55,990 nt of DNA from Caldivirga sp. (lineage in GTDB: Archaea; Thermoproteota; Thermoprotei; Thermoproteales; Thermocladiaceae): the NCBI RefSeq assembly GCF_023256255.1, contig NZ_JAGDXD010000015.1, positions 1-55,990 of the forward strand. The letters are read 5' to 3'. This document shows positions 51,971 to 55,990 of the stretch, one piece after another. Both the position numbers and the translations under genes were made by a program. The notes under the pieces are model-generated. The model was not told the DNA's origin and ran no database searches. It was given only the letters and a program-made list of their open reading frames with translations. The number at the start of each line of letters is the position of its first letter. Within the stretch, counting starts at the first letter, position 1.

Positions 51971-52828
51971 CTACGCTTGGGTTAATTGCCTTGCAGCATC
52001 CTGGATTTGCCTAAGTAACCGTTCCCAACCACCGTAGATTGTCCAACCACCGTCAACAACTATTAATGAACCTGTTACGTATGATGATAATTCTGATGCT
52101 AGGAAGGCTGCCACATAGGCAACTTCCCTAGCATCACCATACCTACCCATGGGTACTCTACCCTCAATGTCCTGTTTAGTGTACTCCCCTCTAGCTATGT
52201 TAACTTCCTGGGCTGAGGACCATATGTAACCTGGGGCTATTGCATTAACCCTAATGCCTAATGGAGCCCATTCCACTGCTAAAACCCTAGTTAAACCAAC
52301 CAAACCAGCCTTGGCTGCCGCGTAGGCTGCACGCTTAGGTAAGGCCACTATTGGGCCAACCATGGAAGCTATGTTAACTATTGATCCCTTAACCTTCTTA
52401 GACACCATTATCCTCGCGACTAGTTGCGACATGTAGAAGGCGCTGAATAAGTCTATTCTGAGGGTCTTCTCCCAATCATCAATGCTTAGGCTTAGGCTAT
52501 CGCGGATCATGTTTATGCCGGCGTTATTTACGAGTACATCTATCTTGTTAAACTTCTCCACAGTCTCATTAACTATTCTTTCGCAGTCATCATACTTACT
52601 GACATCACCAGCCACACCAATTGCTTCACCATCACTTACCTCATCATTTAGCTTCTTAACCGTAGTCTGAACCTCCTCGGCATTCCTAGCATTAATCACT
52701 ACCCTAGAGCCCACTTCCTTAAACAATTTAGCTATCTCATAACCTATCCCCCTAGTGGACCCGGTAACCACCACTACCTTGCCCTTTAAGTCCGGGAAAG
52801 CCACCTTGTGTTGTGTTTCGTAACCCAT
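51971..52828 (-). CDS. Short-chain dehydrogenase/reductase
   Basis: 285 residues. VVVTGSTRGIGYEIAKLF near 19 is the TGxxxGxG cofactor site, VLVNNAGIN near 98 the NNAG motif, SIVNIASMV near 152 has the catalytic Ser, and YAAAKAG near 167 the YxxxK pair. APGYIWS and VTGSLIVVDGGW match the glucose 1-dehydrogenase-like and 3-oxoacyl-ACP-reductase-like classical SDRs. The Arg-rich turn (VVINARNAEE) after strand 2 suggests NADP. In this lineage a sugar or alcohol dehydrogenase is likely; substrate open. Confidence 0.9.
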   Translation of the reverse strand: MGYETQHKVAFPDLKGKVVVVTGSTRGIGYEIAKLFKEVGSRVVINARNAEEVQTTVKKLNDEVSDGEAIGVAGDVSKYDDCERIVNETVEKFNKIDVLVNNAGINMIRDSLSLSIDDWEKTLRIDLFSAFYMSQLVARIMVSKKVKGSIVNIASMVGPIVALPKRAAYAAAKAGLVGLTRVLAVEWAPLGIRVNAIAPGYIWSSAQEVNIARGEYTKQDIEGRVPMGRYGDAREVAYVAAFLASELSSYVTGSLIVVDGGWTIYGGWERLLRQIQDAARQLTQA

Positions 52829-52979
52829 AGTTACCTTTCATGAATCAACACTAATAAGTTTTGCATCGTATACGTAAGGGGTATTGATTAAGCCTAGTTC
52901 ACTTTTATTAATGCAATTACACGCAGGTTGCCGCATACATGTGAATAATGCTTAAATTCAGTGTTAAGCAGCCAGGGTG

Positions 52980-53996
52980 ATGAGGCAGTACATTTACGTT
53001 GCAGTAATGGTAGCAGTTTTGGCTGTAGTTGTTTTCCTTGCCTACATGTATCTTACCACTAAGACCAGCCTAAATACAGTTAACTCAAGGTACAGTAGTT
53101 TACTCGAATCCTTAACTAACCTTCAACTTGTTAAGAATAAGTATGGGTCATTACCTATAATCAATGTTTCAGCGGTTTACGCTACTGAGGATGGGTATGT
53201 TGTAGTGTTTACAATAAGTAACCCTGAGAATTACACTCAATTCCTATACGACCTAGACATAACAATGTTACCCTACTCCGCCCGCACGTACTACGTAGGG
53301 ACTGTATCAATACCACCCTTAAGCACAATAACTTATCCCGTGTTCGTCTACTTCAATAGTACCGTGTTGGCTGTAAGCACTATTTATAATTTCAATCAGG
53401 TGGCAGGTGGTTCAGAATCCATTAGGAATACTGTTGTTGGGCCTGTGTACTATGCATTAAGTACATTACCTGGTTCAATAATAATGTTGAGTTATACCTT
53501 AGTTAATGGGTCAATGCGCACTTACTCCTACATGATTACTAATTTTACTATACTTAAAAACTCCATTTACGCTAATGCCGCAGCTAGTGACTCATGGCCC
53601 TCTGAGGTACTTTTAACCTACTTGGCTCCATCACCCTTCTCCGTAATTGGCTATAGACTTATTGCACCTAATGGAACTGCAGTATTAACCTGCTCCTCAA
53701 TTTCAAAATCAACTTTCCCCAACGGAACCAGCATTAATAACATACCTACACCTATTGGTCAAGTATACCTACCCCTCTATAATGCATCAGCAACGACTAC
53801 AATACATTACTGGCTAGGCAGTTATTGGGACACGTTCATATATAATGTGACAGCCGCATGTGAAGGTTCCTTCGTACTCTTCTCAATGCCCATGATTCAT
53901 TATCAATTGCAGGTAATATACACTATTAATGGGACACAGGAAAGTATAACAATCCCAATAACGTATGTAACCACATCAATGCTGATTTGGAGCTAA
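52980..53996 (+). CDS. Secreted or membrane-anchored beta-rich protein, unknown
   Basis: 338 residues. The N-terminal helix YIYVAVMVAVLAVVVFLAYMYL is an uncleaved signal anchor; after it a coiled segment (SLNTVNSRYSSLLESLTNL) leads to a large outside part rich in Ser, Thr, Asn and Tyr with many NxS/T sites and two cysteine positions (VLTCSS, AACEGS) that could form a disulfide. No family recognised. The start at ATG 52980 is chosen over GTG 52977; GCTTAAATTC lies about 28 bases upstream. Confidence 0.6.
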   Translation: MRQYIYVAVMVAVLAVVVFLAYMYLTTKTSLNTVNSRYSSLLESLTNLQLVKNKYGSLPIINVSAVYATEDGYVVVFTISNPENYTQFLYDLDITMLPYSARTYYVGTVSIPPLSTITYPVFVYFNSTVLAVSTIYNFNQVAGGSESIRNTVVGPVYYALSTLPGSIIMLSYTLVNGSMRTYSYMITNFTILKNSIYANAAASDSWPSEVLLTYLAPSPFSVIGYRLIAPNGTAVLTCSSISKSTFPNGTSINNIPTPIGQVYLPLYNASATTTIHYWLGSYWDTFIYNVTAACEGSFVLFSMPMIHYQLQVIYTINGTQESITIPITYVTTSMLIWS

Positions 53997-54300
53997 GAAT
54001 CTCATTATTACAGTTTATAAATCAAAGCCATGCACCTTAAATCATCATTATTCAAATTATATACGGAACATTAACTTTGCACTGAATTAACTGTGTGTTT
54101 AACATAGTGAGAAAGGCAATAAATGTAGTAGTTTCAGCGATTAAATTACATCATTCATTTAAGTCATAACGGAGTAGCACCCGTGAAGGGGGTGTAGTAC
54201 CAAGACTCAGGAAACCCTAACCTATTAAGGGTGGGAAAGAGGTCAAAGTGCGGTATCTTAACGTGCTAATACTTTAAACTAAGCTTAGGCAGCGTCATTG
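53997..54300. other. Gene-free stretch holding a candidate structured RNA
   Basis: No open frame with protein character. TTTATAAA at 54014-54021 looks like a promoter with no gene at the expected distance. The second half holds two hairpins at 54171-54232 (separate entry) and the promoter of the ATPase gene (TTTAAA, 54273-54278). Confidence 0.5.
54171..54245 (+). ncRNA. Candidate structured RNA with two hairpins
   Basis: The first hairpin begins GGAGTAGCACCC (54171-54182) and folds back on GGGTGTAGTACC (54190-54201): the inner five pairs CACCC/GGGTG are perfect, the outer ones include G-U pairs and mismatches. The second is ACCCT (54214-54218) with AGGGT (54228-54232) around AACCTATTA. TTAAATTA at 54141-54148 stands about 26 bases before 54171. 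The downstream ATPase gene has its own leaderless promoter after these hairpins, so they are not its leader. An origin as a transposon end (TnpB-linked RNA) is possible but unproven. Confidence 0.42.
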
Positions 54301-55383
54301 ATGATAATTGAGGCATGTGTAGGTAACTTCAAGGCAATTAAAAGTGCGTGCATGGAGTTCAGTAAGGGCCTAAACGTAGTGCTTGGTCCCCCTTCTAGTG
54401 GGAAGTCATCGATACTTGAGGCGATTACACTCATAATGCAGTCAAGGGGTGAGGATGCATTGATAATTGAGGGTAGGTTACTAATGATACATGATATAGT
54501 GGATGTTTTGAGAAACATGGATACTAGTAGTAAGGTGACTGTTAGCCTAAAGTTCAGTATTGATGACCAGGTTTCAAGTTTCCTTAAGGATACTGGGGTT
54601 AACGTTAACTCAGGAAGTATAACATACAGTTACAGTTTCATTCACTCCCTGGGCAATGTTGAACAGGAGGTTTGGCTTAATGATAATCTTCTAGTCGCCT
54701 TCGGTAGGGTGAATGATAAGAATCTTATTTTTAAGCCTGAGCCCCTTGATTTATGCATAACCCCATACCACGTTATGCATGAGGATGCCTTAGAGACCTG
54801 TAGTGATCCACCTGATTCAGTTAAGGTGGCTAAGGCCGTTTTATTCTCACTAAGACAGGGATTGAGAGATAGATTCTTCTTCATAGGGGAGAATAGGCTA
54901 GCATGGTGGAAGAGAACATTTGAAACAACAGTAGACCTACTGCCCGACTATTCAGTTGGTGGTGATGCACAGTACACTGTCCACCAATTATCAAGAATGC
55001 TTACAGTACCAAGTTATAGGGAGCAGGTTAAGGAAATTTTAAGTGGAATGAAGTCATTAAACGTTGAGGATATAACAGCCGGCTTCATAGCTCCAAATAG
55101 GTTAATGGGCTTCATAAAGGCTAAGGGATCATGGGGAGTATTATATAATGCTGGGTTGGGAGTAAGGTCAATACTGCCATTAATAGTTCAATTGGTCTTA
55201 GCCCCTAAGGGCTCTACAATAATAATTGATGGAGTAGACATAGGGCTTAATGAAGAATCATTGGATAACATATTAGGCGTGGTAAGTAACTATGCTGAAA
55301 CCAAGAATCTTCAAGTAATAGCCTCAAGTAGGCTAAGGCCAAGAGTAAGCAACGCAAGGATCATTGAGTTAACCGAAGCCTAA
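54301..55383 (+). CDS. ABC/SMC-type P-loop ATPase, single protein
   Basis: 360 residues. IIEACVGNFKAIKSACMEFSKGLNVVLGPPSSGKSS near 2-38 has the aromatic/alpha-1 start and Walker A of RecF/SMC-like ATPases; GLGVRSILPLIVQLVLAPKG near 287 is signature-like, and STIIIDGVDIGLN near 308 is Walker B. The signature is followed by IASSRLRP (switch). Between them is no long coiled coil, so it is like small AAA_15/RecF-type ATPases rather than Rad50. No nuclease partner is adjacent. The ATG at 54301 is 25 bases after TTTAAA. Confidence 0.8.
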   Translation: MIIEACVGNFKAIKSACMEFSKGLNVVLGPPSSGKSSILEAITLIMQSRGEDALIIEGRLLMIHDIVDVLRNMDTSSKVTVSLKFSIDDQVSSFLKDTGVNVNSGSITYSYSFIHSLGNVEQEVWLNDNLLVAFGRVNDKNLIFKPEPLDLCITPYHVMHEDALETCSDPPDSVKVAKAVLFSLRQGLRDRFFFIGENRLAWWKRTFETTVDLLPDYSVGGDAQYTVHQLSRMLTVPSYREQVKEILSGMKSLNVEDITAGFIAPNRLMGFIKAKGSWGVLYNAGLGVRSILPLIVQLVLAPKGSTIIIDGVDIGLNEESLDNILGVVSNYAETKNLQVIASSRLRPRVSNARIIELTEA

Positions 55384-55575
55384 TTAACGCATAGTTTTAA
55401 TCCATTAGGCTTCATGCATACATACGCCTTCAAAATTTCCAGTTACAAGCTTCCTATAGAATAGCATGTATTAAATTATTAAATATATTTTTACCCCATG
55501 TTGAGAATAAGGTGGGTCACATTAATAATGGGGTCAGAATAAAATTTATTTAGCCTTAATAATTAGGGTACGTTA

Positions 55576-55990
55576 ATGAACAACAAGGTAATAATCATAG
55601 TGGTAGCGGTAGTGGTTGCTGCAGTAGCAGTGGTGTTAGTAACATCAGCATTAGGTATAATTCCTCTAAGTATTCCCGGATTAAGTTTTGGTAAATCATT
55701 ACCCAGTAACGGTTTCGTCTACGTAATTGGCGCTTACCCTAATGTACCTACCCTGGTTCGTGATGTTGTCTATGGTCATGAGTTACGTGGCCTAGGTAGT
55801 AGCGAGGGTGTTGGTTCCCTAACTCCTAGTGCGGTGCAGTATATTTTAAAACTTGTTAAGAACGGTAATGACTATGTTATAACTTACGGTAATCCTAAGG
55901 CTTCTGTTTGGCTTCTTGAGTTTCTTGATCCAGTCTGCCCTTATTGTTCAATATTTGATGTTTATAATTTTAGTCAGATAGCTCCATTGA
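55576..55990 (+). CDS. DsbA/thioredoxin-fold protein, N-terminal part (cut by window end)
   Basis: 138 codons are visible and the frame is open at the window end. An N-terminal membrane helix (VIIIVVAVVVAAVAVVLV) leads to an outside domain. Near residue 121 WLLEFLDPVCPYCSIFD contains the redox-active CPYC pair, in the same position as in the DsbA/thioredoxin_4 proteins that oxidise or isomerise disulfides in exported proteins. A preceding spacer of about 80 residues contains no second cysteine. Disulfide formation is common in crenarchaeal proteins. Function from motif only, as the second half is outside. Confidence 0.78.
   Translation, partial: MNNKVIIIVVAVVVAAVAVVLVTSALGIIPLSIPGLSFGKSLPSNGFVYVIGAYPNVPTLVRDVVYGHELRGLGSSEGVGSLTPSAVQYILKLVKNGNDYVITYGNPKASVWLLEFLDPVCPYCSIFDVYNFSQIAPL

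Noticed and set aside
1-55990. CRISPR arrays, rRNA genes, intact insertion sequences and replication initiator genes
   Set aside because: No spaced direct-repeat series, rRNA sequence, transposase gene or Cdc6/Orc gene was seen anywhere in the window.

Overview
The window is chromosomal DNA of a hyperthermophilic crenarchaeon, most likely a Thermoproteales member close to Caldivirga (inference). The supporting signs are a moderate-GC genome with nearly gap-free gene packing and TATA-like boxes centred about 26 bases before start codons with no ribosome-binding sites, which means leaderless mRNAs. Others are a tetraether-lipid synthase, thermopsin, a semi- or non-phosphorylative Entner-Doudoroff gene set, and a tRNA gene that exists only as a 3' half, a trait known from Caldivirga and Nanoarchaeum.

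Layout. 1-2.9 kb is a decaying stretch: a frameshifted Ser/Thr kinase, tRNA-Arg(CCT), a methyltransferase, and a VapBC pair whose antitoxin is broken. 2.9-9.4 kb holds uS10, an ATP-cone protein, an Lhr-type helicase divergent from a small unknown gene, a radical SAM/SPASM enzyme, ornithine carbamoyltransferase and a roadblock-like protein. 9.6-21 kb holds a GH15 glucoamylase, tetraether synthase, a membrane protein plus MinD-like ATPase pair, thermopsin, an Eis-like acetyltransferase, an MFS exporter and a MoeA-PBP fusion. 21-23.1 kb has two membrane proteins, an unidentified coding remnant and the split tRNA-Ala(CGC) 3' half.

23-36 kb is a sugar region: GH42 glycosidase, SIS isomerase, ROK kinase, secreted GH57 amylase/pullulanase, SMP-30 lactonase, gluconate/galactonate dehydratase and an aldehyde dehydrogenase. 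Together these can release sugars from polymers outside the cell, phosphorylate or oxidise them, and feed lactone, gluconate and 2-keto-3-deoxy acid steps. 36-41.5 kb holds membrane and unknown proteins, an aldo/keto reductase and an NfeD-stomatin pair. 41.5-47.3 kb holds a YchF-like GTPase, an archaeal asparagine synthetase A-like enzyme, a cysteine-free FMN glutamate-synthase-like protein and thiM-thiE. 47.5-49.1 kb is a compact peroxide-defence module (Fur/PerR, rubrerythrin, DUF3501). 49-56 kb holds a 12-TM-like transporter, a sugar nucleotidyltransferase, an SDR, a secreted unknown, an AAA-type ATPase and the start of a thioredoxin-fold protein cut by the window end.

The observations most worth follow-up are the half tRNA gene, two promoter-linked structured intergenic RNAs (47.4 and 54.2 kb), several genes broken by one or a few bases, a cysteine-free GltS-like enzyme next to an asparagine synthetase, and a series of perfect dyads sitting at or between TATA box and start codon of sugar-metabolism and other genes.
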